Shown in pieces: positions 1 through 7,140 of a DNA stretch of 15,746 bases. A program made the position numbers and the translations under genes. The stretch covers positions 1 through 15,746 of the forward strand of contig JAEMRP010000002.1 in assembly GCA_016463265.1 (NCBI GenBank), given 5' to 3'. Every line of letters begins with the position of its first letter. The stretch's first letter is position 1. The notes beneath the pieces are model-generated. The model was not told the DNA's origin. It was given only the letters and a program-made list of their open reading frames with translations, and searched no databases. Source of the stretch: Microbacteriaceae bacterium (GTDB lineage: Bacteria; Actinomycetota; Actinomycetes; Actinomycetales; Microbacteriaceae).

Positions 1-638
1 GCGTAGGGGTCTTTCCGCTTGCCCAAAATCGGGCGATAGTTCGAGATATCGAGCCCGCATGAAATCGCGTGGACACCGGATCGGCGAACGGCTCGTTCCA
101 AATACTCGGCCGCTTTCCGCGTTGGCGTCGTCGCTTCGTCGACCATTGCGTAAGTCTTCATCGCGACCTTCCAGAGGCTGCGAGTCAGCCAATCGATTCC
201 GAACTGGGGCAACGGGAGGAACTGCGCCGCGTTCTCGGGCATGAAATGGTTCGTGGCGATTACTCGAATGCCTTTGTCGTGTGCTTCGCGAACGAGTCCC
301 CACCCGACATTAATGTGCGACTGAATGTGGACCACGTCAGGCTTCACCTCATCCAGGATCGCTCGGGTGTCGGGGCGAACCTCCCACGGCAACGCAAACC
401 GTGCCCACGGATGATTGAACCATTTCCATGAGCGCAGTCGGTAAACATCGAGGTTGACTCCGTCGTGATTTTCGATGCGAAGGCCAAACTGCTCGTCGGG
501 TGACGGGGCAACTATAACGACTCGGTGTCCGCGTTTGACGAGACCGACCGCGAGGCGCTCAGCGAATTTTGCTGCGCCGTTCACATCGGGCGGAAAAGTG
601 TCCGCGCCGATGAGGACCGTCAGTCGTTTGCCCACCAT
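1..638 (-). CDS. GT4-type glycosyltransferase, N-terminal part (cut by window edge)
   Basis: Translating the reverse strand from an ATG at 638 gives 212 open codons running off the left edge. The visible part is a GT-B N-terminal Rossmann domain: a first beta strand with the glycine loop DVNGAAKF (residues 18-25), HIQSH (104-108), TNHFMPEN (129-136), TPTRKAAEYL (about 171-180) and SCGLD (193-197). This series is typical of GT4 enzymes such as the phosphatidylinositol or diacylglycerol mannosyltransferases of Actinobacteria. The catalytic E-x7-E region and the nucleotide-sugar domain lie outside the window. It starts 14 bp after the stop of the DMT transporter gene and is probably cotranscribed with it. 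A GTG directly follows the ATG and is an equally possible start; there is no clear Shine-Dalgarno sequence. A role in cell-envelope glycolipid or glycan synthesis is inferred; donor and acceptor cannot be told. Confidence 0.8.
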   Translation of the reverse strand, partial: MVGKRLTVLIGADTFPPDVNGAAKFAERLAVGLVKRGHRVVIVAPSPDEQFGLRIENHDGVNLDVYRLRSWKWFNHPWARFALPWEVRPDTRAILDEVKPDVVHIQSHINVGWGLVREAHDKGIRVIATNHFMPENAAQFLPLPQFGIDWLTRSLWKVAMKTYAMVDEATTPTRKAAEYLERAVRRSGVHAISCGLDISNYRPILGKRKDPY

Positions 639-652
639 ATCTATCGCGGTGG

Positions 653-1570
653 CTATCGCAGTGTCTGTGGGTGATGGCGTGCGAGCAGGACAACCCCGAT
701 GACGGACAGAACGCCACCCACCGCGAGACCCGCCAGCGCGAAGGGTGGGAACCGATCGGCCTCACCCAACACGGTGATAGCGATGGCCACTGCGATGAGC
801 GGATCGATTACGGTCAACCCGGCAATCACCAGATCCGGAGAACCAACCGAATACGCAGTTTGAACGAAGTAGCCCCCGAGGAGTGCGGCGACGACGATTC
901 CGGCCAGACAGAGAATCATGAACGCGTCGATCTGGTTGGACTGCCAGCGGTTGATGAGCACCTTGGTGATGGTGACCACGAAACCATAGAGCGTTCCGGC
1001 CGCCACAATATAGAACATTGCGCGAAGTCGTTGTCGGAAAATCACGAACGATGCGACGACGACGATTATGACCGCGGCGAGCAACCACATGATAAACAAC
1101 AGTTGCGCATCGGAAAAAGCTTGCTCAAAGGCGTAGATTGCTGAAAATCCGACAAAGATCGCGATGCCTAGAACAGCCAGGGCGATACTCCCCCGCACCC
1201 GAGCATCCGCCGCGATGCCGTTGACGCGGGAATTGATGACGTTGGTGAGCACCATCGCGACCACACCGAGGGGCTGAACCACGATGAGAGGCGCGAATCC
1301 CAAAGAAATCAGCTGAATGACAATCGCGAGCGTGAGGAGAAGGGTGCCGAGTACCCATGACGGCCGACGAATCAGCAACATCAATTGCCCTGCCGAAAGC
1401 CCCGATTTGGCGCCGACACCGTGTGTTCCATCGACCTTCGAAACTCCGCGGTGCTGCAGCTGTGCACCGATGGACAGAAAGACCGCACCGAGCAGTGCAA
1501 TCGGGATTCCAATTGCCTGATACGGGGTGAGGGAGATCTGTCCAACCAGATTCGAAAGTTGGTCGTTCAC
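653..1570 (-). CDS. DMT-superfamily (EamA/NIPA-like) integral membrane transporter
   Basis: The 305-residue protein is almost entirely hydrophobic, with about nine predicted membrane helices. The first (about residues 18-36) ends in GAQLQHRGV, followed by a cytoplasmic loop. Conserved-looking helices carry VVQPLGVVAMVLTN and VIAGLTVIDPLIAVAIAI, both resembling NIPA/EamA-type members of the drug/metabolite transporter superfamily. The GTG start at 1570 is preceded on its strand by TAGCCT ending 6 nt before it, which suggests a leaderless mRNA. The gene is divergent from def across only 31 bp and is followed after 14 bp by the glycosyltransferase gene, so the two probably form a small operon. 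The substrate is not deducible. A link to envelope precursor movement would be speculation based only on the glycosyltransferase neighbour. Confidence 0.8.
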   Translation of the reverse strand: MNDQLSNLVGQISLTPYQAIGIPIALLGAVFLSIGAQLQHRGVSKVDGTHGVGAKSGLSAGQLMLLIRRPSWVLGTLLLTLAIVIQLISLGFAPLIVVQPLGVVAMVLTNVINSRVNGIAADARVRGSIALAVLGIAIFVGFSAIYAFEQAFSDAQLLFIMWLLAAVIIVVVASFVIFRQRLRAMFYIVAAGTLYGFVVTITKVLINRWQSNQIDAFMILCLAGIVVAALLGGYFVQTAYSVGSPDLVIAGLTVIDPLIAVAIAITVLGEADRFPPFALAGLAVGGVLSVIGVVLLARHHPQTLR

Positions 1571-1576
1571 CTCTCT

Positions 1577-1582
1577 AGGCTA
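1577..1582 (-). promoter_or_regulatory. -10 element of a probable leaderless promoter for the DMT transporter
   Basis: On the minus strand TAGCCT is followed by six bases (AGAGAG) and then the GTG start at 1570. This matches the actinobacterial TANNNT -10 placed so that transcription would begin at the start codon. No convincing -35 was seen. AGAGAG itself is too close to the GTG to act as a normal Shine-Dalgarno sequence. Confidence 0.5.
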
Positions 1583-1589
1583 CCGACAT

Positions 1590-1595
1590 TAGGCT
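1590..1595 (+). promoter_or_regulatory. -10 element of a probable leaderless promoter for def
   Basis: TAGGCT lies exactly 6 nt before the def GTG at 1602, in the mirror arrangement to the DMT promoter. A weak -35 candidate TTCACC lies at 1566-1571 (18-bp spacer) inside the start of the opposing gene. There is no Shine-Dalgarno sequence between the -10 and the start codon. Confidence 0.5.
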
Positions 1596-1601
1596 AATCG
1601 A

Positions 1602-2168
1602 GTGCGTATTCGGGACATCGTCATCACGGGAAATCCGGTGCTTCACCGACCGTGCGCTCGGGTAGAGCACATTGATGACGGCGTGAAAGATCTGGTTCAG
1701 GACATGTTTGCCACCATGGAACTCGCTCCGGGAGTCGGGTTGGCGGCATCGCAAGTCGGAGTCGACCTCGCCCTGTTCGTATACGACTGGGTTGACGACG
1801 ACGAAGAGCAACACCGCGGTGTTGCAATCAACCCGACGTTGTTGATCGAGCCAGCCGCCGTCGGCCCGCTGGATGAAGAGGAGGAACTCGAGGGGTGCTT
1901 ATCTGTCCCCGGCGAACGGTTCCCCCTCCGTCGAAGTGACCGTGTCACCCTCACCGCCACCGATCTTGATGGCAACGAGTTCACGATTCATGCGGATGGC
2001 TGGCTTGCCCGGATTTTTCAACACGAATACGACCACGTGCTGGGAGTGCTTTACATCGACCGATTGGTCGAGCCCCATCTCAGCGAGGCGCACGACGCGA
2101 TTGACCACATCGGGTGGGGCGTTCCGGGTTTTTCGTGGCTACCGGGCCGCGACCATCTCGAAGACTAA
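1602..2168 (+). CDS. def: peptide deformylase
   Basis: This metalloenzyme removes the formyl group from the N-terminal methionine of new proteins in the cytoplasm. All three family motifs are present: motif 1 GVGLAASQ (residues 44-51, with the oxyanion-hole Gln51), motif 2 EGCLS (97-101, metal ligand Cys99) and motif 3 HEYDH (141-145, metal ligands His141 and His145, catalytic Glu142). The length of 188 residues is normal for actinobacterial deformylases. An acidic stretch, DEEEE, precedes motif 2. The GTG start at 1602 is chosen because the MRIRDIVITGNPVLH N-terminus matches the family and a -10-like TAGGCT lies 6 nt upstream. The stop codon overlaps that of azlD on the other strand. The gene is divergent from the DMT transporter and there is no fmt neighbour in view. 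Confidence 0.96.
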   Translation: MRIRDIVITGNPVLHRPCARVEHIDDGVKDLVQDMFATMELAPGVGLAASQVGVDLALFVYDWVDDDEEQHRGVAINPTLLIEPAAVGPLDEEEELEGCLSVPGERFPLRRSDRVTLTATDLDGNEFTIHADGWLARIFQHEYDHVLGVLYIDRLVEPHLSEAHDAIDHIGWGVPGFSWLPGRDHLED

Positions 2169-2479
2169 GCAGCCCATCCCATCGCACGAAGCGCGGCCGC
2201 AGCTGCTGCGGCGGCGAGTACGACCACGATGAATGGGGCGCGAATCCGAAGCAACACCGCACCAACAGCCAGGGCGGCGAGTCGTGCGTCAACGACGATT
2301 GCGCTCCCGATTGCCGCGGTCTGAGTCACCACGAGTGACGCGAGCAGCGCTACCGTCAGGACATCGCTGATCCGCTGGATTCTCGGGTGCGCGGCGACAC
2401 GTGCCGGCACAAGATAGCCCAGCAGTTTCGTGCCCAACACCACGGCAGAGGCAATCAGAATCGTGGTCCACAGAGTCAC
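2165..2479 (-). CDS. azlD: AzlD family branched-chain amino-acid export subunit
   Basis: The gene encodes a 104-residue, four-helix hydrophobic protein beginning TLWTTILIASAVVLGTKLLGYL and ending in an alanine-rich segment. Size, hydrophobic pattern, the early GTKLLGYLVP segment and a position directly after azlC identify the small subunit of the AzlCD (BrnFE-like) exporter, which moves leucine, isoleucine, valine or related compounds out of the cell. The GTG start at 2479 overlaps the azlC stop by 4 nt (GTGA), a usual sign of translational coupling. A longer in-frame reading extends upstream into azlC but gives an arginine-rich, non-family N-terminus, so it is not used. The stop overlaps the def stop by 4 bp, leaving no room for a terminator between the convergent genes. 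Confidence 0.88.
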   Translation of the reverse strand: MTLWTTILIASAVVLGTKLLGYLVPARVAAHPRIQRISDVLTVALLASLVVTQTAAIGSAIVVDARLAALAVGAVLLRIRAPFIVVVLAAAAAAAALRAMGWAA

Positions 2480-3150
2480 GCGTGCCTCCGTTCCGCAAGC
2501 AACGCCATAACAACTCCGGCGCCGGCGGCAATCAGGACGGGTAAGCCAGCTGGTGCCGTCGGCACGGTCAGCACCGTGATGACGGCGGCAACAGCGGCGA
2601 CGGCGGCGGGCTGACGGGATTGAATCCGAGGCCACAGCAGTCCGAGGAATGCGGCGGCGGCGGCGGCATCCAATCCCCACGTCCGCGGATCACCCAACGC
2701 GTCTCCCAGTATCGCGCCCGCGGCGGTCATGGCGTTCCATCCAACGAAAATCGCGGCACCCGTGAGCCAGAAACCGATTCGCTGGGCGCGAGGCTCGGTT
2801 TGCGCGATGGCGACCGCGGTGCTCTCGTCAATTGTCCAGTGGCCAGCTAAAAGTCGCTTCCAGAAACCGGGTCCGACCACCGATGACATCCGGACCGCAT
2901 AGAGCCCGTTTCGCACACCCAGGAGCCCGGCTGCGGTGATGACACTGAGTCCCGGCGCCCCGGTTGCCGCGAGACCGATGACCGCGAACTGCGAGCCTCC
3001 CGAGAACATGAACAGCGACAAGACCTGGGTCTGCCAGAAATCGAGCCCCGAGGCCACCGCGAGCGCCCCGAATGAAATGCCGTACAAGGACACCGCTCCG
3101 GCTACGCCGAGAGACATGCTCACTGTCGCCCGCACGGCGGGTGAGGTCAC
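2476..3150 (-). CDS. azlC: AzlC family branched-chain amino-acid exporter, large subunit
   Basis: The gene encodes a 224-residue integral membrane protein with family signatures: SLYGISFGALAVASGL near residues 21-36, a QTQVLSLFMFSGGSQFAVIG segment (about 40-59), LGVRNGLYA (about 77-85), and a WTIDESTAVA motif (about 105-114). In AzlC/BrnF proteins this large subunit works with AzlD to export branched-chain amino acids or similar substrates. The GTG start at 3150 overlaps the stop of the upstream kinase-like gene by 4 nt (GTGA), and azlD follows with the same kind of overlap, so all three are probably made from one message. The C-terminal half is rich in alanine and valine. Substrate specificity is taken from the family and not visible in the sequence. 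Confidence 0.92.
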   Translation of the reverse strand: MTSPAVRATVSMSLGVAGAVSLYGISFGALAVASGLDFWQTQVLSLFMFSGGSQFAVIGLAATGAPGLSVITAAGLLGVRNGLYAVRMSSVVGPGFWKRLLAGHWTIDESTAVAIAQTEPRAQRIGFWLTGAAIFVGWNAMTAAGAILGDALGDPRTWGLDAAAAAAFLGLLWPRIQSRQPAAVAAVAAVITVLTVPTAPAGLPVLIAAGAGVVMALLAERRHA

Positions 3151-4034
3151 GATTCGGTCTCAGGTTGTTTCGGGTCGGTCGCGTATCGCAACATCGGGAA
3201 CGACGCGGTGATCGTGAAACCGACTCCCGGCACACGCTGAGTGTGAATGATCCCCTCGAATGCCTCGGCTCGGCTCTTCATCTCGAGCAGCCCGCGTCCC
3301 GTGCTGTTTTCGATCAGCGCTTCCTGGTCACTTTCGATGGTCACGCCTTCAGGAACGGGTTCGCCGGCTTTGAGCGCTCGTCTCGTCGCGGCCCGCTCGC
3401 CGTCATCGTTAATGGCAATTGATAGTCCGTGCGGACCCCAGGTCATGAGCACGTCTACCTCGGTTCCTATACCTCCGTGGATTCGAGCATTGTCGATAGC
3501 TTCGGTGATGATGCGAAACAGTGCGAGTTCCGCCGATTGCGACATAACGAAGCGGTCGCCCGTTTCTCGGATGTTGACGATTAGTCCCAGTTCTTCGACC
3601 TCGGCAAAGAGCTGCGTGATGGAATCCAACGTGGGCCAATCCTCGACGGATTCGTACCCTTGTCCCGCGAGGTCCATCGCGCGGCGCATGTCGTCAAGAG
3701 CGGTTTTCGCGGTCTCGGACAACAGTAGCGAATGGCGTTTTAGTGCCGGGCGGTCTTTGATCGAGAGAAATGCCGCACTCTCTGAGCGAGCAAGCAATTG
3801 AACCAAGGAACGAGTAACAATAGCCTGATGTTCATGAATGATGCGCAGGCGATCGGCCAATTCCGCGGCACGAAGCCTCGCTTCTGTTTGGCCGACCGAC
3901 GGGGTTGCCGACAGCGAAACCGCCGACCGTGATACAGTTCCCTTGCGTGTTTGCCCGAAGAAATAAATCGCCGCTGCGACCGCGATCACCGCGATGACGG
4001 TGAGTAGCGTGTCCAGCGGTGACCAGGTGCCCAT
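3147..4034 (-). CDS. histidine-kinase-like membrane protein with degenerate phospho-acceptor site
   Basis: The gene encodes 295 residues with one N-terminal membrane helix (about 8-27), a linker, a HisKA_3-like helical segment (about 52-125) and a C-terminal HATPase_c domain. The N box ITEAIDNARIHG (176-187, with Glu178 and Asn182) and G2 box GRGLLEMKSRAEAFEG (246-261) are good. The G1 box is altered (NDDGERA, 209-215, without the second glycine). Aligning RIIHEHQAIVTRSL with the usual RIAREMHDVVAHSL puts Gln70-Ala71 at the normal His-Asp. No response regulator is next to it. The ATG at 4034 is chosen because AAGGAG lies 6 nt upstream; an in-frame ATG at 4067 is less well supported. The stop overlaps azlC. 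It may sense something or control AzlCD, but this is inference from context. Confidence 0.75.
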   Translation of the reverse strand: MGTWSPLDTLLTVIAVIAVAAAIYFFGQTRKGTVSRSAVSLSATPSVGQTEARLRAAELADRLRIIHEHQAIVTRSLVQLLARSESAAFLSIKDRPALKRHSLLLSETAKTALDDMRRAMDLAGQGYESVEDWPTLDSITQLFAEVEELGLIVNIRETGDRFVMSQSAELALFRIITEAIDNARIHGGIGTEVDVLMTWGPHGLSIAINDDGERAATRRALKAGEPVPEGVTIESDQEALIENSTGRGLLEMKSRAEAFEGIIHTQRVPGVGFTITASFPMLRYATDPKQPETES

Positions 4035-4080
4035 TGCTTCTCCTTGGAGGTGATTCTCCGAGCTCATTGCCCTAGGTGTT

Positions 4081-4156
4081 TGGCTCCCCGACTTGGACTC
4101 GAACCAAGAACCTATCGGTTAACAGCCGATTGCTCTGCCAATTGAGCTATCGAGGA
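4081..4156 (-). tRNA. tRNA-Asn (anticodon GTT)
   Basis: The minus strand folds into a full cloverleaf of 76 nt including an encoded CCA end. The acceptor stem TCCTCGA/TCGGGGA has seven pairs with one G-U. The D stem is GCTC/GAGC, the anticodon stem ATCGG/CCGAT encloses the loop CTGTTAA with anticodon GTT, and the T stem CTTGG/CCAAG encloses TTCGAGT. The discriminator base is G. Anticodon GTT reads AAC and AAU, which are asparagine codons. The gene sits between the D-2-hydroxyacid dehydrogenase stop and the kinase-like gene, on the same strand. Confidence 0.97.
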
Positions 4157-4166
4157 AGGTGTCATT

Positions 4167-4172
4167 ACTATA
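4167..4172 (-). promoter_or_regulatory. -10 element of the tRNA-Asn promoter
   Basis: On the minus strand a strong -10 hexamer, TATAGT, ends 10 nt before the first base of the tRNA, in AT-rich DNA that stands out from its surroundings. The -35 is unclear: a TTGAGC lies upstream but only 13 bp from the -10. The element lies between the dehydrogenase stop codon and the tRNA, and the following kinase-azlCD genes might also be read from it. Confidence 0.55.
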
Positions 4173-4187
4173 CCAAAACTCTCGGGC

Positions 4188-5195
4188 TCAATAACCTGCC
4201 CGAGTGTCAACAATGCCGATAAAAGGGGCCCCCGCGAGGAACGCTCTGACGTTCCGTTCGATGCGCGTGCCGAGCAGGTGGGCGGTCATGAGCGGGGTAT
4301 CCGCCGAGTGAGACGTGATAACGCACCGCGGTATCTGCCAGAGCGGGTGGTCGGCGGGCAGGGGCTCGGGATCGCTGACATCGAGCCCCGCTCCCCACAA
4401 TTGATCGGCGTTGAGCGCCGCCACGAGCGCGTCCTGATCGAGCAGAGCACCACGAGCGATGTTGACCAGCACGGCGTGACGGGGCAGAAGGGACAACTCG
4501 GTTGCACCAATGATGTGATGGGTCTCGGCGGTCGCCGCTGCCGCCAAAATCAGCACATCAGCGGACGGCAACACCGCGTGCAATTCGTGTGCCGTGACCG
4601 TGTGGGTCGCTCCCGGGAGTGGCTCGTTTGTTCGTCGAACGACTGTGGTGGTGACACGGAAAGGCTCGAGAAGTCGAAGCAGTTCGGTTGTGATTCCGCC
4701 CGCGCCCAGAATGACCACGTGGTTGCCGTAGAGCGACAATCCGGTTCGCTCTTTCTGCCACGCGGCGTCTCGTGATTTTGAGGGCAACTCCCGCTGTAAA
4801 GCGAGGGCGAGCGCGAACGCGTGTTCCGCCACTGGTTCGGCATACGAGCCCTTCGCCGAGGTGAAAACAGGGGCAGTCTCATGGTCAATCGCGGCAAAAA
4901 TGTCCTGAAAACCATCAACGCCGGCCCACGGTAACTGCACCCATTCGATTCCGGGGTGGCTCTCTAAAATTTGGGTCAACTCGTCAGCGCGCTTTTCGCT
5001 GAGCCACACCAGGCCTCGCGTGTCTTTCGACAACGGCGAAACCATTCCTCCGCCCGCCTCGACTGCGGCAACGAACATTGCGTTCTGCATCGGTTCGACG
5101 GCAATCGGGCCGGGGATCGGGGATCGGTGAGGAGCAGTCGGTGACGAGCCGGGCAGGTCGCGGTGCTGTTCGGGGCGATCGGGTGCGATAGACAC
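4188..5195 (-). CDS. D-isomer-specific 2-hydroxyacid dehydrogenase (NAD-dependent)
   Basis: The gene encodes a 335-residue oxidoreductase of the D-2-hydroxyacid dehydrogenase family. The substrate-domain segment PGIEWVQLPWAGVDGF (81-96) is followed by the Rossmann dinucleotide loop ILGAGGITTELL (162-173). The expected Arg-Glu-His catalytic set is present: Arg248 in NIARGALLD, Glu277 in DVSDPEPLP and His296 in ITSHSAD. The first 30 residues are proline-rich and look unstructured; the conserved part seems to begin near GPIAVEP. A GTG start at 5195, 4 nt after the dnaG stop, is used. A shorter start at Met36 is possible but would cut into the first conserved segment. The close spacing suggests cotranscription with dnaG, with no evident functional link. 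The substrate cannot be deduced; relatives reduce 2-ketoacids such as glyoxylate, hydroxypyruvate or phosphohydroxypyruvate. Confidence 0.85.
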   Translation of the reverse strand: MSIAPDRPEQHRDLPGSSPTAPHRSPIPGPIAVEPMQNAMFVAAVEAGGGMVSPLSKDTRGLVWLSEKRADELTQILESHPGIEWVQLPWAGVDGFQDIFAAIDHETAPVFTSAKGSYAEPVAEHAFALALALQRELPSKSRDAAWQKERTGLSLYGNHVVILGAGGITTELLRLLEPFRVTTTVVRRTNEPLPGATHTVTAHELHAVLPSADVLILAAAATAETHHIIGATELSLLPRHAVLVNIARGALLDQDALVAALNADQLWGAGLDVSDPEPLPADHPLWQIPRCVITSHSADTPLMTAHLLGTRIERNVRAFLAGAPFIGIVDTRAGY

Positions 5196-5199
5196 GGGA

Positions 5200-7110
5200 T
5201 TATTCGACCTTCAGGGTTCGGCGACGCACCTCGAGTTGCGAGATACGTTGTTGCAACACGCTGTGCTCGGGATCGCCCTCGGGGGTGCGTTGCAGGACGC
5301 TGTGCAATTCGTCGCGTTGGCGGATGATGTCCGCCTCAATCAGAGCGGATGCGACATCGACCACATAGTTGGCGATGTTGACGCTCGTGCGTCGCTCCTC
5401 TTCCGCGACACGGGCGATAACCGCCGCATCGTCTTCGATTCGCGACTTGGCGATGGTGACTCGCCTCACCGGGATGTCCACCATGGCGAGTTCCGACACG
5501 AGCGGGCGCAATTCCTCGCCAGCCTCGTCGATTACCTGCGATATCCAATTCGGAGATGCGAAATCTGAGAAAACGGTCACCATCGCACTGCGAATGCGAC
5601 TGAGCGAAGGGTTGGTGAAGTGGCACGCAACAATGTCCCCCGCGCGGGACAGCCCAATGAGTTCGGGGTATCGCAGCAGCGCCACGATGACATCACGTTC
5701 ACGTTTGGCGTTGACGTCCGTACCGAGGGATGCGAACGATCCGATTGCGCCGTGCTCTTTGTCGACTTCGACGACGACGCGACCGCCCCCGGCACGCATC
5801 GCCGCACGGACGTCTGCGGGTTCGACACCGAGCCAACCGGAGACAACCCGAATGTACCCGTCAATCATCGAGCGGTCCTTGATTCCGATGATGATCGGTG
5901 CGACTGCTCGTGTCGCGTGAACTCGGCCCTCGACGGTGGACAAGTCAAAGCCCGCAATGGTTCGGCGAATGATGAATTCGAACAGCGGCGTTTTGGTCTC
6001 GAAGATCGCAGCCAGCGCCGCGTCCCCTCGTTGCTGCCGCAGGTCGGATGGGTCTAAACCATCAGGCGCAACCACGACGAAGGTGTTTGCGACAAATTTG
6101 GAATCTTCGGCAAACGCTTTGGAGGCCGCTTTCTGGCCCGCTTCATCGGGATCAAAAGTGAAAATGACCTCGCCGCGACTGCGGGAATCCCCGGCGTCGA
6201 CATCGCCCAGAACTCGCCGAATGAGAGAGACGTGATCGCTTCCGAACGCGGTGCCGCACGTTGCCACTGCCGTCGTGATACCGGCCAGGTGACAGGCCAT
6301 GACGTCGGTGTACCCCTCGACGACAACAACCTTGCGGTCCTTCGAGATGTTGCGCTTCGCGAGATCAAGTCCGTACAGCACTTTCGCCTTGTGATACACG
6401 GGCGTCTCGGGTGTATTCAAGTACTTCGGACCGTTGTCGTCATCTCGAAGGCGACGGGCGCCGAACCCAATGGTTGCACCCGTCACATCGCGAATCGGCC
6501 AGACGAGTCGGCCGCGAAAGCGGTCGTACACGCCGCGCTCTCCGCGCGAGAGCAGCCCAGCGGTTTCGAGCTCGAGTTCGGTGAACTTTTTTGCCGACAG
6601 AAACTTGCGCAGCGCGTCAAACGAGTTGGGAGCGTATCCGACCCCGAACATTTCGCATGCCGCTCGGTCGAAACCTCGACCGGTCAGGAAGTCCCGGCCA
6701 AATTCGGCCTCTGGCGACGAAAGTTGTTCGATGAAATACAGTTCGGCCGCGCGATTCGCTTCCAACAACCGCGATCGGTTGCCGGATTCGCGTTCTGGGC
6801 CGCCGTCTTCGTAGGTCAACGAAAAGTTGATTGTCGCCGCGACCTTTTCGACGGCCTCAGAGAACGTCATCATGTCGATCTGTTGCAAGAACTTGTAGAC
6901 GTCGCCGCTCTCGCCGCACCCGAAGCATTTGTACATTCCCACATTCGGTCGAACGCTGAAACTCGGCGATTTTTCGTCGTGGAAGGGACACAATCCCTTG
7001 AGCGAGTCGACCCCGCCGCGCTTGAGCGTGACATATTGGCCAACAATGTCGGCGATATTGGCGCGCTGTTTTACCTCATCGATGTCAGATTTTCGAATAA
7101 GTCCAGCCAC
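5200..7110 (-). CDS. dnaG: DNA primase
   Basis: DnaG makes the RNA primers for chromosome replication with the DnaB helicase. The 636-residue protein has the CHC2 zinc domain (Cys41, His44, Cys62, Cys65 in CPFHDEKSP and YKCFGCGESGD), the RNA-polymerase core motif YDRFRGRLVWPIRD (195-208), the TOPRIM motif VEGYTDVM (264-271) and the metal-binding acidic motif FDPDEAG (319-325). The last usually reads FDGDxAG; both aspartates remain. A C-terminal helicase-binding region follows, ending in a charged helix. The GTG start at 7110 gives the normal N-terminus AGLIRKSDIDEVKQRANI and has TAGAAT ending 6 nt upstream, suggesting leaderless transcription separate from dgt, whose stop is 30 bp upstream. 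A D-2-hydroxyacid dehydrogenase gene follows after 4 nt. Confidence 0.97.
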   Translation of the reverse strand: MAGLIRKSDIDEVKQRANIADIVGQYVTLKRGGVDSLKGLCPFHDEKSPSFSVRPNVGMYKCFGCGESGDVYKFLQQIDMMTFSEAVEKVAATINFSLTYEDGGPERESGNRSRLLEANRAAELYFIEQLSSPEAEFGRDFLTGRGFDRAACEMFGVGYAPNSFDALRKFLSAKKFTELELETAGLLSRGERGVYDRFRGRLVWPIRDVTGATIGFGARRLRDDDNGPKYLNTPETPVYHKAKVLYGLDLAKRNISKDRKVVVVEGYTDVMACHLAGITTAVATCGTAFGSDHVSLIRRVLGDVDAGDSRSRGEVIFTFDPDEAGQKAASKAFAEDSKFVANTFVVVAPDGLDPSDLRQQRGDAALAAIFETKTPLFEFIIRRTIAGFDLSTVEGRVHATRAVAPIIIGIKDRSMIDGYIRVVSGWLGVEPADVRAAMRAGGGRVVVEVDKEHGAIGSFASLGTDVNAKRERDVIVALLRYPELIGLSRAGDIVACHFTNPSLSRIRSAMVTVFSDFASPNWISQVIDEAGEELRPLVSELAMVDIPVRRVTIAKSRIEDDAAVIARVAEEERRTSVNIANYVVDVASALIEADIIRQRDELHSVLQRTPEGDPEHSVLQQRISQLEVRRRTLKVE

Positions 7111-7116
7111 AAACCC

Positions 7117-7122
7117 ATTCTA
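7117..7122 (-). promoter_or_regulatory. -10 element of a probable leaderless dnaG promoter
   Basis: On the minus strand TAGAAT is followed by GGGTTT and then the GTG of dnaG. A near-consensus -10 exactly 6 nt before the start codon fits transcription starting at the G of GTG. The 30-bp gap to dgt shows no Shine-Dalgarno sequence. The -35 region overlaps the end of dgt and has no clear TTGACA. Confidence 0.5.
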
Positions 7123-7140
7123 CGGAGTGGGCCGACAGGT

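Noticed and set aside
4081..4156. tRNA-Asn as an integration site of a mobile element
   Set aside because: No integrase, no duplicated tRNA 3' end was noticed, and both flanks are ordinary chromosomal genes.
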